Origin: Castanea sativa
Taxonomy: Eukaryota; Streptophyta; Magnoliopsida; Fagales; Fagaceae
Length of the DNA stretch: 64,000 nucleotides
Assembly: GCF_040712315.1 (NCBI RefSeq)
Contig: NC_134020.1
Span: forward strand, 38,432,751-38,496,750
Reading direction: 5' to 3'
Position numbers and translations under genes: made by a program. Below the pieces are notes generated by a model that was not told where the DNA came from, searched no databases, and worked only from the letters and a program-made list of their open reading frames with translations. Below are positions 12,647 through 25,070 of this stretch, one piece after another; position 1 is the first letter of the stretch, and each line of letters opens with the position of its first letter.

Positions 12647-13234
12647 AATGATTTTTTAAGTTTTATTTGCTAGATAATACATCACCTTAAATATAGGTCT
12701 TTTCCTTTTATAATAAGTGGAGATGTAGGTTTTGAAACTAGTTTTTTTTTTTTTTGGGTATAAGAAGATCATGGAATACTTCTAATCTACAAAGCCCTTG
12801 ATTCCTTAAATGTGGTTTCAAAATTTGGTGAGCAATCATAATTCATTTGAATCCGCTTATGAAGAAGCAATCTAATAGCAGTCTGACCTGAAAACATAGG
12901 TGAATAAAATTTCAAGTTAATTTAAAATTTACAAAAAAATTAAAATTCTTTTCAAAGTAAAATTTAGACTAAAAGTTTAAAGAAATTTGGAAATGTTTAT
13001 TTAATTGAATGAAAGATTTATGATAAACAACTTGAAACATTTCATGTTACATAATTTAAATGATGAACCATATTTACTAGAAATGCACACCTATAAGTAG
13101 ATATGCCTTAAAAAAATTTATAAGTAGACATGCATGAATTATTTTAAATTAAGATTTTATTGACACAGGTACAACAACTTAACAGCCAAATTTCATCTAA
13201 GAGAGAGTAAAAAATTAACAACCTATTTTTTTCA
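12647..13234. other. intergenic DNA
   Basis: AT-rich spacer with a poly(T) run at about 12743-12756. Nothing else seen. Confidence 0.5.
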
Positions 13235-13975
13235 AAGTGATTAAATTGCACCGTTTTTTTGTTGAATAAAGTGATTAAATTGCACTTGTACGATTTATAC
13301 CACCTTCTGTTACAAATCCATGGGCAGAACTCATCCTCAAAATTTCAAAGTGATTAAATTGGACTCTTTTTTTTTTAGCTAAATAAAGTGATTAAATTGC
13401 ACTTGTACAATGTGTACCACCCCATGTTACAAACCCAACTCAACATTGAAAAACAGTTTGCAATGAGAGGGTGCCCAAAAACTTATAAACACATGTTTAA
13501 ACTTATACTTAAGCAATGTGGGACACAATGATCAACCCTTTCTCTTTTGGTGGCTCTACTTACCTATCAGTTATTTTAATTTAGTCTTTAGGTCTCCCCC
13601 TCCGGGATCCGACCCTATACTCAGTGAGCTACGTCCGCTGTAATTAACATCCACGATGGCTTACTCTAACGACACTGACCCGATGGTATCCCTTTTTCTT
13701 TTGGTGGCTACACTCACCTATTAGTTATTTTAATCTAACCTCCAGGTTGCCCTTTTCGAGATCTGACTACAAAACCGCAACTTATTTAATTCTATACTCA
13801 ATGAATTACATCTAATTACTCGAAATGGTGGTTGGCTCTAATATCAAATGTTACAAACCCATGGGTACAACACATCCTTATAAACCGACTTACAAGGAGA
13901 AGGTGTCAAAAAGTTTATAAACACATGTTTAAACTTATACTTAAGTAATGTAGAACACTAGAACTATAACACCCT
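13235..13975. repeat. local degenerate duplications
   Basis: Two interleaved duplications are visible. The word AAAGTGATTAAATTG, with a following CACTTGTAC and TACCACC segment, occurs in pairs around 13235-13310 and 13347-13425. A segment ending in CATGTTTAAACTTATACTT occurs near 13490 and again near 13925. Between the latter two, the words TTTTGGTGGCT and CTATTAGTTATTTTAAT also repeat. The pattern suggests an old, rearranged dispersed repeat, with no coding remnant. Confidence 0.55.
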
Positions 13976-16035
13976 CTTTAATTTGAGATATTTTCATTTT
14001 CAGGTTTTTAAAATTTTAACTTTATACATGATATTTGATATCTTTTATTAATTTAACCTTTCTATCTAATTCCATAATCAATTGATGCAGTTATTAAATG
14101 AAAGATAAGAGCTAAATAAAGTGAAGATAATTTAGTTTGACATGATGTTTATTTTTATTTTTCTGAATATTTTTAATTTTTATTTTTCATATAAAAAGGA
14201 CTGAACAATGTATATAATAAATTTCAATAAATGTTTGCCTCCCTCAGAGTCTCAGAACCTCACTTATTGATTGGAAAGAGGATGCAATTTGCATGGCCTC
14301 TAATTATGCGAGACAGTTGAGTGGGGTAGTATTATCACCTTATCTATCATCATCATCATCATAATATATAATACCAAAATATTCTTACCCGCGTGGAGAG
14401 TGGGAATTATGGGAATGTATCTCTCTAACCAGCTTGCATTGATGTTAGGCTTCAACAAGAAAGAAAAAAAAAAGGGTTAAATCACAACCAGACTGACCTT
14501 CTCTGTCTTTCTCTGCTTGCTGTTTCTGTTACTATTGCCAGAGTCTCTTGCTTCCCCTACTCTCATGTAATATGTATATGTGACATGACAGTCCGATTCA
14601 GACATATTTATTGTTTTTATAAAAAGCTAGGGAAAGTTAAATCATTCATCTATCTTTTAGACATGACCCACTCACAAAGAGCCACCACATACATCCAAAT
14701 TACCAACCACATGATTTGACGTTTCAGATTCTGTACTCTTAACCCTTTTCCCAACAAACAATGAAACGATAAAGAAAGAAAGAAATATAAAAAAAAAAAC
14801 CCCATTACATAACAAATGGAACCGTATCTCTTTCTCTCTCTGGGTATCATTTCACACCCATTTTATACCAAGTTGATTCCTGCTAGCAAAACACAATTGG
14901 GTTTTTTTGTTGCCACATATCACAGTTCTGTCCACTTTATCATATGCTTTTGCTTTGGATATAAATATACAACAAAAGGTGACACTGTACAAGTGGTGGT
15001 GATATACCATGCACGACACACCAGTCAACCTGCAAATGCATCACACACACACACACACTTACTTTACTTCAAATCAACGGTACAAAATGCTCACAACCAT
15101 CACCCACTGTGTCACTAGGTTTTCACCTCGTCAGCATGACAAAAGCAATATGCATTGATTTGTGGGTCTTGTTAGTTGTTAGGCAATTGGAACTGTAAAA
15201 AAAAGTTCCGCCTCAAGAGAGAGAGAGAGAGAGAGAGAAATGAAGTAAAAGCGTTACTGGCTTAGCTATTAGTTATGCAAAGTTGCTTGAGATGCACTTG
15301 TTTGATAATTTGAGACTTGAGAGAGACAACTAGTATAATTAATTAAATAATTAATGACTCATTAATGATTAATTAAGATTTTGCGGCTATTATATTGTAT
15401 AGTTTAACTATTGTTTTTCCTTTGGTAAGAGAGTGATTGACGTTTTACACAACAACCGACTGTTTTGGTTGGGTAGATCCTAGGTTTTCATCTTAAACTA
15501 CAACTTTTTTTTCATTTCGTTTTTGTTTTCACTCTCTTTATTTTACTTTATGCTAACTTTTGAAAAAGCAGATTGATTCAACAAGGTATTGCACTAGTCA
15601 ACAATCTGTGAAATGTGATGGATATAAGTAGAGATGGCTTTCAAAGAATATTTGTTTGGTTTGGTTGGCCAACCTGAGCCTTAATAAAAGTTGTTTTCGT
15701 GTATCCCAAGGTTGCGTCGTCTATGTCTATCACTCTGCATGCTTTTCGTGCCCTCAAATTCGATTTTTAATTTCATTTTCAATTAGTTATCTTTCTTTTC
15801 TTTTTTTATCATATTCATATATATACTATAAAATATTTTATCTCTGCTATCGATCAGTGAACGTGACAGGTGAGTGAACACATGCAATGCAAAAACTTTA
15901 TCTATCATCCCCTTCATATTGCTTCACAAAGCTTCCGAGTATTGGACGGGACATGAGCTAGACACGTGGCGTTTTTGGATACGTCCCGTGTCTGTATTCT
16001 GTGTAATACACAGTAGCACTAATATTGCATTCTTG

Positions 16036-16036
<1 letters not shown>
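13976..16036. other. intergenic DNA downstream of the YABBY gene
   Basis: No gene recognised. It contains a (GA)n tract at 15216-15238 and a short (CA)n tract near 15041-15058. The open frames at 14816-15118 and 15656-15877 have no domain and are low-complexity. Confidence 0.5.

Positions 16037-16068
<32 letters not shown>
16037..16068. repeat. (CT)n microsatellite
   Basis: About 16 CT units, lying about 410 bp beyond the YABBY stop codon in the downstream flank. It creates a spurious serine/leucine open frame across 15874-16074. Confidence 0.95.
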
Positions 16069-16070
<2 letters not shown>

Positions 16071-16474
16071 TTGAGGACCACGTAACCCTATGTGTTTGTT
16101 CCACGATCCATAGAGTTATGGCTTAATTCTTAACACATTTTGAAATGTGGGTTTTGTTATTACCACCATTTTGGCCAGAAGAGAGAGAGAGAGAATATTG
16201 TTGGTAAACAAACAAGCGCTCATTATTCGATGAGATATATAATGTATACTTAAAAAAGATATGAAGTACAAAGATAAGATAATAAATGCAATCACAAGAA
16301 TAGCAGTCATCATTTCTCAACAGTTAGAAATGGAAAACACACAATAATAAAGATGGTGGAGGTTCAAATAGGGGCATCCTGTTTGGTTAGGACACTTTCA
16401 TCAACCTCATAATAATTTCAGTAGCTACATAGCACAGAGGAACTAGCATGCTACTCACAGGGTACCATTCGGCT

Positions 16475-19400
16475 TTAGTAGAATCCATTAGACTTTTGAC
16501 TTCCCTGATCTGTTCCGGCTAATGCCTGGTCCAACTTTCCCTGCTTGTTATTGCCATCAAGCTTTAGCCCAAAGTGAATGTGAGGAAAATGTGCCCACTG
16601 CAAATAAAAAAATAAAGTTACTAGCATCATTCACAGCATTTTATATTGGGAGAGAATTTGCTACAACCTTGTATGCTGCAATTATTGTATAAAGGGTATT
16701 GTGACAACTAAAGAGAAGTGACAGCAAATCATGAGTTAAGCTGAGTATGTGTACCGCACATGATTCTTGAACACTTGTTACTTCTCTTTGACTGCCACAT
16801 GACTCTATATGTAGCAATTACTGCATACAAGGTTGCAGTATATCTTTTCCCATTTAAATTTTGATTTAAATTTTGCATTTTTATCAACGATCACATTGTT
16901 TGACTATGTTAAGTAAAGTTTAATATATGATATTTTTAACATCTTAAATGGGACATAAAACAGACCCAAAATTTAAAACTAGAACTGACTTTGATACCAT
17001 GACTAACAAAGTGTGGTATATGCCAAAGCAAATGATAACTATAGAGTGGTGATGACAACAGTAATGACTTGAAGTAAAAAAGATACATGAAATTTACAGA
17101 AATCGAAGTAAATTTCGTCAAGCAATCATATTCCTATGGCTAGTTTCTCTTTGTCTTGGTCTTGCTAAGAATATTCATTGCGTATTCAATAAGAAGATGC
17201 ACTTAAGAACATCTTAAAGCAAGTGAAGTACTGGCAAAAGGTTTATTTACTCATGCTATTAGTCCCTCTATGAAAACAAATGCCATACAATAAATCATTT
17301 GGCACTGCCTTCATTGTCTTCGACTTGATCATCATGTCTACAAATCAATGGGTATGATCCAATTTTACAAACTTTGGTTACAATAAGTACCAGTGAGATC
17401 ATGAGGGATCATACCCATTAATTGTTAAACAAATGTACCCATCTAATGTACAATGTAGTCAAACGATCATAAGAGGTGCAGGTAAACCTAAAACATAAAC
17501 TTTACTTTTATTAATGCATTGAACAACATCATATGAGCATTAAATCTAACATAAACCTTTTGTCCCCCCTAATTTCTCACATGATTTGAACTGTTGACCT
17601 CACACATTGGCAATTTTAAGTTTTAACCCCTAGATGTGATTTAGCCAACAAGCAAAATGGCAAGAGAAGCAAAGCTTGTCCCATCACTGTATATATACGA
17701 TTAAGAAAAGCAACTTCAATTCTATCTATATTTTGTGATTAAGATTTATTTCTTGAATCATGTGTACAAAGTGTTGCGTCATTTAACACAGGATATTAGA
17801 TACACATTTGAATTTATAAAATTTAATCTGAACATTAAATTGATTCATTTCTGAGATAATTTTCATTGATAAAGTATAAGAGAAATTCCATGGACAATAT
17901 TGTGCCGCATCATCCGAATATCTTATTTTTCCAAGTAAATAGAAACATTGAGATTATGTGAACACCAAGTAGAGTTACTCGCTAGCTCTACGAGCTGTGC
18001 AAGTTCAACAAGTTCAATCGCTTGTCATGTGATATTTATTAAAGAAGACTTCATATTTATAAACATTATACGATAGGTTATCAATATTTAGTGATCTTGG
18101 TGCAGCAAGTTCTTACATTTGTGTAAAGGGTTATTTATTTTTAGGTAAATTACCCCCAAAAAAAGATATCTTTTTATTTTATTTTAGCTAAAAAAATAAA
18201 TGAATAAACTATCACCCAATTTACCATGCACTTCTTTTTTTTTTGATAAGCCATGCACTTCTTAAACCTTAAAACTAAACAATTAACCAAAAATTAACTT
18301 TATTTAAAAATGAAAATAACCTCCAATCGTTATTAATTTCTATTAAACTAAAGATAAATTTATTTAAACTATCACCAAAATTAACTAAAGATAAACTATC
18401 GCCCAATTTACCATGCACTTCATAAACCTTAAAACTAAACAAATTTTTTTTTTTTTTGAGATTTTGAAACTAAACAATTAACCAAAAAAAGTAACATTTT
18501 TCGAAAATGAAAATAACCTCCATTCGTTATTAATTTCTATTATATTAAAGTTTAATTCATTAAAGAGCCCTAACTTCAGCCTTAAACACTCTAATTCACA
18601 TAAACAACCTAAACATTCAAAATTGGAAATCCCTCTGATGTACGTAAAATATATTTAATTTCATATAAATCAATAACGAAGGGAGGTTATTTGCAATTTT
18701 TGGGTAATGTTGGCGAATTGATTACTTAGTTTTAAAGTTTAGGGAAATGTAAATTAAGTGATATTTTATGATGGTCTTTACCCCTATTTTTAATTTTTTT
18801 ATTTAAAGATCAGGACATCGATAACCTATAATATGTAGAATTTAATGCAAATATGCAATACTATTTTTCTTCTCCTTTTCCCCCTCATTTGCATTTTCTT
18901 TCCTATTAAGTAAGATTCAAAAACACCACTACACCATCCCCCCCCCCCCCCCTACCACCTGCTCCATGATCAAAGAAAATCTAATACCCATACAATCAAT
19001 ATAATATCGAACTCTAGTAAAAGCATGTGATTAGATAACTAAAAAACACTTATCAGTATAAAAAGAAAAAGAAAATAAGAATATAAAAAATAATGTAATG
19101 TAAGTGTAAATCCATTAACTCCTCTAATTTCTTAATATAAATCACCCATGAATTCATTATTTTTCTACTCTTCCCATATTGATGATTTCTATAAAAAAAT
19201 TTTAAAAAAAACACACACACACACTGAAACAAACAAACAAACAAAATGCTAAAAATATGAGAGAGAGAGAGAGAGAGAGAGAGGCAATATTGATATTGAA
19301 GAGCAACACGGCCTTAGCTCCTATGGCTTGACGACACTAATTAAAGGCAAGGTCATCAATTAGAAGATTTTGTAGGGAGAAGAGTGATGGGACTTGTTGA

Positions 19401-22400
19401 GGTAGTCGATGACAAGGGGTATGGCCACATGGGTGGCTCGACTTCTTGAACTTGTTTGCATCAATGTCTCTTTGTTGACGGCTGAGAATCCAAGAAGCAA
19501 GGAGAGAGAAATGAGGAGGAAAAGAAATAGTAGAAGAGAGAATTAAGGGGAAGAAGGGGATTGATATATGTTGGAAGGGTAAAGTACTTAATCATTCGAA
19601 TGGATCAGGTTATACGTTGTAAAAAATTATTTAACTAAAAAAATCACCTAGAAAAATAAAACTAGAAGGCCGCAACCAGCTACTCACTCATTCAAAACCT
19701 AACCATTCAAGTCGAGATAGATTAGGCAAGTTGCCGATCATCTATAGTGGTGCTAATGACACGAGTTGTTTTATCAATGAATTCTTGCAAATTGCTACCA
19801 ATTACCACCATGAAGAAGTTCAAGTATTGTTGGCCTATTTTTATTGGAGTGAATTTTATAGATTAATCCTACATTAAAAGTGATGTAAGGTACACAAAAT
19901 TTTCATTTTATGAAATTTAGAAGAGGTGATTGATAAACAGTCTTATCTCATTATTTTAGAGTAAATAATCTTACGATAATGATATTTATAATGTACTTCC
20001 AACTTTTAATAAAAGAACCCTAGAATTAATAAAAAGGTTGATTATTGCATTGCTAGAATTGGTGTTAAGGAAAAAAAGAAGAAGACAGAATTAACATAAG
20101 TTTTCCATTAATATGACTACCTAAGGTAGCGGAACATATATAGGTCATAATATAACAATGATGTACCACCCCTCTGCTCTCAATTTGTTAATTCTTGTAG
20201 TGTGAGTGTGACCTTTAGAGTTTGATGCATACATTATTTACAGTCATTAAGACATCTATGAAGCTAGGTTGTTTGTCTATTCCGTATGAGTTCACTGATA
20301 TAACTTAAAACCACCGGCATTCATTATAGTTTACTACTTAATTTGTTTACCCTAAAGATAGAAACAGCAAGTACCTAGAAATGTGGTAGAATATTGCTTA
20401 ACTTACAAGATTGTACACAAAACGCCAAGATAAGAATTTCATTAGATGGCCTCTTTTTCACCATGGTATAAGGCTTTAAATGGAACTATAGGGCTGGAAA
20501 AGGAGAGAAAGACAAAAGGGAAAGGAACTATGGAGCCCGTCATATAATAGATCTGTTTGTTTCCTATCCAAAAAAAAAAAAAAAGATCTGTTTGCCTAGG
20601 CTTATAAGTTGACTTGTTTTTTAAGATAGCTTTTGAACAGTTTTTTGAAGCTTCATTTTTCTTTGTTAGGCACAGTGTATGTACCTTTACCTAAATTATT
20701 CTTTAAGTCAAACAAACGAATTAATTTAAACTATCCCAAGTGAACATTGAGATGGTTGACATTTTGAGAGTGGAATTGTATGTCATTTTGTCAGGCAGCA
20801 AGTAAATTAGAGCGATCTAAATGGTTTTTTATTCACCACTCACATTCTTTGCAGCTGTACTAAAAGCTTCCCTGTGACTGATGTCAGGATTACTAGCCTT
20901 AATCCTTTGGATTTCCTCCCTGCAAAGTGCAACAAATAAGTTACATGCAAACTCAAGGTATATGCATGTTACTAATCTCTCAATTTCAAGACCAAATCCA
21001 ATTCCTACCATCACTCATAATCAAGTTAGTCTGAGAGAGAGAGATAGAGAGTTAAAACCATTTTACTTACTTAATAAACCTGTTATATGCTGAAGGAACC
21101 CGTTGTCTCTTCTCTGGAGCTGTGATGTACATAAAAATTTAAAACACAATTTAGATTGCTTTTACCAATTGTAAGTACAATGCTTTGAATACAATTATAG
21201 GCATAGGAATTTGTTGCATAATGAACATGTGTATGATTAGTATTATTAAGCATTGAATATTGACTAACTATAATCTTAAATATACTGGGAAGTAGTCCAA
21301 AAGTTCATGGTCTTTTAACATTCTATCTGTTAACCTATGCTGTGGTCAATTGCTCCTTCGTTTTTTAGGCACTTCAGTGCAACTTCTCAATCACGCTCCA
21401 TCTGTTAACACATGCTGTGTCCTGGTGTATCATTGAATCTGAATTAAGTTCTCATAGTCTAGACCTCTATAGGTAGCCTATTTATTCGAGTTCTTAGTGA
21501 AAACAAAATTGGAACTGTAAAAGACAATGAAGGTTCTTACGCTACCTCTGCTATGATTTAATGATGAATCAAATTAGTTAGGTAAAGTCACCATCTTTGG
21601 AGGGTCCATGGATCACGTGCTTAATTTGGGCACTTAAAGATTTGCAAAACTAATAAACTTATATTATATGACCCATGGCCTCGACGATGAAGTGGTTCTG
21701 CCTGCTTATGTACTTTTGCCAGTTGGGTAGAGACACTGTGTTCAAAGCTATATTGGCTATCATTAATTAAGCCTAAGAAGGTTGTTTACGCATTTAAACT
21801 TTATTGTATTATACTATTTATTATATTATGTTCCTACAAATATGTTTCATACCTATGAATTAATGTCTATATATGTATACACATTAGTATAAACTCATGA
21901 ATATGAACACAGAAAGAGAGAGAGAGAGACTTACGGCGAATGGGGGCCATTCTGGGTTGTTCATGCTCTACAGTCTCAAATGCAGAAAACTTATTGCATT
22001 TGGAAGATGACCCACAGTCATCAGAGCTTATGTGCTGCTTCTGCTCCAACAAGAGAAAGAATTAGACCACCATATATACACTTGCAAAATCTTTCCCCTT
22101 ATTTTTTGCTTAGGGAGAGCTTTGAATAAGATTTTTTTTAGTCAGAATTACAACTTAGATTAATCGGAATCTTGGAGCATTTTAAAGGACTAAGTTGTAT
22201 ACAAAAGGAAATTAAGTCCTTTCTTAGACTAGAAAATTAAGTACTATAAACATTCTAATATTTTGGCAGAGAATAAAATATAGTCACCCATAGCAATCTC
22301 CAAGAGAAGCTCTAACTCAACTGGCACATTCTCTTTTAAGAGGAGGGTGAGATCATAGTTTTCAAGACCCGTTGAGTGACTCAACAATAAAAGAAAAAAA

Positions 22401-24859
22401 AAAATTTTCCAAGAAAAACTATTCCAAAGGAATTTGATAACATATGTACCTGGGGATCTTGAGGAGGAACTGCTTGAACCGTAGCTCCCATGTTAACTGA
22501 CAGCAAATTAGCACAATGTCCGCATCTTACAGTCACAATGTTGAACAAACTGCTGCATGGTACACTAACCTGCCAATACCCATTTTGCAAAACAAAAACA
22601 AAAAATCATTTGTAAGATAAAACCATGTTTTTGAACTTTTGTCTTGTGTAACTTTGAAGGCCCCCCCCCCCCCCCCCGGCGGCCCGGCCAGCTGGCTCTC
22701 ACTATCTCTCTCTCTCTCTTTATCTCACACAAACATACAAAGTATATGGAACCCAAAATGTTTTACTAACAGAAGTACACACCACCACACCGTATTAAAC
22801 CATAACCCGAAACCTAAAGCATTACACCAATAAGTCAAGAATGTGGAGCCTCAGCCACTTATGACCATATAAAGCTCCCAAGATTTAAAAAAAAAAAAAA
22901 ATGAACAAGCAGTAAAGAAATTCTTACAGTTCAACAACTAGCCAAAGTGCACCTTCTAGTCTATGAATCTAGAAGAAAATATTAGAAAATATAGAAGAAG
23001 AAGAGGGCTGGATATGCATAAATTTCAGCAACTTGATTATATATGACTTTCATTCATTCTTTTAATAATATATTTTTTTTTTTCTGGGCAAGAAAAATGT
23101 GTTGAATTCACTCTGCAAAGAGAGCAGCTACAGCGCTTATTAGCATTGACCTCTAGAACTAACAGGCCTCACATGGGTAATAACTATAAGGACTTCTTGC
23201 CCTTCATTCATTTTAAAGTCTCAGACTCTCTCTCTCTCTTTTCCTTTCGGTGCGTCTCCTGACTTTTCTGCTCACTGACACCCGCAAGCAAGATTATGAA
23301 AAATAGAAAATATAACTTTTCTACTTAAAAAAAAACAAAAACAAAAACAAAATTGACAGAGAGAGGTAGATGAAAACGACGTGACTGGAACGAAAACCAT
23401 AAAGGCCATCAACCATTAACCCACATCATTATGAACCAGACTAATTTACTGCTCTTTACAGTGTTTAAGAAATATCACAGTTTTTTTTTCCTTTTATTTT
23501 TCAAAAAGAGAGAGAGATATACAATACATAGGAGAGAGATGCATAAAAGGGGTGGTTTGAAAGAGGCATCCTATGATGAAAGAGAAAAGCATTTGCTATG
23601 GCTATGATTTTCTTTGACAGTTCTATCTCTCTCCACAAAATTCTTGTAGAAAAGAAAGCAAAGTACTCATTTTTCACCAGAAGCAAAATGCATACACGAA
23701 TCTTTGCGAAAACTTTGATCATATCTTTGATCATAATAATGCTTCACTGGCGTTGTATAGGTGGGAACAGAAGCACCCACCACCAGGAGATAGCAAACCA
23801 GAGAGAGAGAGAGAGAGAGATCTACAATGAATGAAGTAGTGCATCACGAGAAACAGTGACAAAAGCTGTGTAATTACTATCCTAGAAACAGTAATTGAAT
23901 ACTCTTTCATTGTAGAGTAGCGTGAATCTGTGTTGAGGTCTGCAAAGCTAATTCAAAGCCTCCACCTTGACTTTTACCGTGACTTTGGAATTGGGAAGAA
24001 AATAACCCTAATAGCCTAATATCAACCTAGCTCAACCTAGCTCTTAAAGTTGATATATATCTTCGTATATCTAGCTGCAACCCTAGTTGGTCATAGCTTC
24101 AAAATGCTTTATATATTGAAGATGATAGGGATCGCTTTCTTTAGCTGGCAGCAATCGCTTGTCACTGTTGAATTTTTTTTTTTTCTTTCACTAGCTAACT
24201 TTGTGTTGCAGGAGAGCGAGGTCTAGAAGATCATCAAGAATTTTTCATAGTACCTGAACTGTAAATTGTGTTTCTTCATTTACTTTGGGCTTAACATCCC
24301 AACTCATATCTAAGCCCAGTCTCAACCGTACATGAATTTCTCCTTGTTTGCAATGGAATCTTGATGCATATTTGGAAGCTTTGAAGGAAAACCCAGTTCA
24401 AATTTCTCATAAAATATAACACATGAGACAAGAATCTTTGGTTAATTCCATGTAAATCAAGAAACACACGAAAGAATTTTAATTGGGATGGAAAATTGTT
24501 ACTAAAAATGGAAACTTTTAAAAGATTGGGATACAATGTAAAAACTACAAAAGCACATCTTGCATCTAAATTCTTGCAAGTTGTCTAAGTTGGGTTTGGA
24601 TTTTATAGCTAACATAGCTAGGCAGCCCAAAAAAAAAAAAGCATTTTGATGATAATCATAAATCGAGCTAATCAGAGAGCTCGGTTTGGTGGATTCAGTA
24701 GTGGGAAAAGAAAGCTAGTTTGGGAAGGATAAGAAAATAGAAAGAACTAAACATAAAGAAAGAAGAGAGAATTGAGGGCTGTACCGCTAAAATGGTGTTG
24801 CAGAAGTTGCAGTGAACATAACAAACACGTTCGGAGGATGCCATCATGTCCAGTGACAT
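16475..24859 (-). CDS. YAB5: YABBY transcription factor, YABBY5-like
   Basis: Six exons, joined on the minus strand: 24859-24785, 22569-22450, 22040-21935, 21119-21071, 20919-20844 and 16597-16475. Total 549 nt, 182 residues. All junctions are GT/AG and keep phase. The N-terminal C2C2 zinc finger is complete: Cys17 and Cys20 (CNFC) with Cys41 and Cys44 (CGHC). The HMG-like YABBY domain spans about residues 98-148, with [16 protein letters not shown] and [19 protein letters not shown], then [11 protein letters not shown] encoded at the start of the last exon. In plants this family sets abaxial identity and laminar growth of leaves and floral organs, acting in the nucleus. The finger wording ([22 protein letters not shown]) fits YABBY5 better than YABBY2 or FIL/YABBY3, which is a family-level inference. 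A tandem acceptor at exon 3 (CAG at 22041, a second AG six bases on) could add or drop Lys-Gln. The gene looks intact. Confidence 0.93.
18938..18952. repeat. poly(C) run
   Basis: Fifteen C in intron 5 of the YABBY gene. Confidence 0.9.
19259..19283. repeat. (GA)n tract in YABBY intron 5
   Basis: About twelve GA units just after a short (CA)n and (CAAA)n stretch at about 19209-19244. One of many GA/CT tracts at this locus. Confidence 0.95.
21120..21934 (-). other. YABBY intron 3
   Basis: 815-bp intron. A GA tract (21912-21929) starts immediately inside the donor of exon 3. No other element seen. Confidence 0.8.
22041..22449 (-). other. YABBY intron 2
   Basis: 409-bp intron between the second zinc-finger exon and the linker exon. 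Nothing besides AT-rich sequence. Confidence 0.8.
22661..22677. repeat. poly(C) run
   Basis: Seventeen C in YABBY intron 1, followed by GGCGGCCCGGCC. Its length is probably unreliable in the assembly. Confidence 0.9.
23801..23820. repeat. (GA)n tract in YABBY intron 1
   Basis: Ten GA units. Confidence 0.95.
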
Positions 24860-24960
24860 AGTTTTTGAGCTCAGATTGTGAATTATATAGCTGGATCAAG
24901 GAGAATTCTTTAGCTTTCTATAAAGAAAGAAAGAAAGAAAGAAGGAAGAAAGGTGAACAA

Positions 24961-24968
24961 TTATATAG
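24961..24968 (-). promoter_or_regulatory. candidate TATA box of the YABBY gene
   Basis: On the minus strand the sequence is CTATATAA, about 100 bp upstream of the start codon. This leaves room for a 5' leader of roughly 70 bp. A second CTATATAA at 24883-24890 is too close to the ATG to serve. No transcript evidence is available, so this remains a guess from position and motif. Confidence 0.4.
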
Positions 24969-25045
24969 GAGGAGGATTGTGATCAATCAATAAGATGGAA
25001 TGGGTACAAAGACAAAGAGAAGAAAATGTTTTCTTTAAAAATATT

Positions 25046-25070
25046 TGAGAGAGAGAGAGAGAGAGAGAGG
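25046..25070. repeat. (GA)n tract upstream of the YABBY gene
   Basis: About twelve GA units some 190 bp upstream of the YABBY start codon. A second interrupted tract lies at 25221-25249. Both would be CT-rich on the gene's sense strand, where such tracts are common in plant core promoters. Confidence 0.9.

Larger units (their letters stand above)
16598..20843 (-). other. YABBY intron 5 (4.2 kb)
   Basis: This intron separates the YABBY domain helix exon from the last exon and is about half of the whole gene. It holds a C run at 18938-18952, a (GA)n tract at 19259-19283, an AT-rich block at about 18170-18560 with internal near-repeats (AAACCTTAAAACTAAACAA occurs twice), and no coding remnant or transposon that I could recognise. 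Confidence 0.8.
22570..24784 (-). other. YABBY intron 1 (2.2 kb) splitting the zinc finger
   Basis: The intron falls between Ala25 and Val26, inside the zinc finger loop. It holds a C17 run followed by a G/C-rich stretch (22661-22690), CT tracts at 22705-22719 and 23225-23239, and GA tracts at 23507-23517 and 23801-23820. Open frames here are low-complexity shadows. Confidence 0.8.

Noticed and set aside
14816..15118. 100-codon open frame
   Set aside because: No domain, ends in His/Thr low complexity from a CA repeat, and no homologous-looking exon nearby.
20829..21014. 61-codon minus frame as a gene
   Set aside because: It is YABBY exon 5 with intronic sequence on both sides.
21867..22052. 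Start of a separate small protein at the YABBY exon 3
   Set aside because: It is exon 3 read through into intron sequence. The splice borders at 22040 and 21935 fit the gene.
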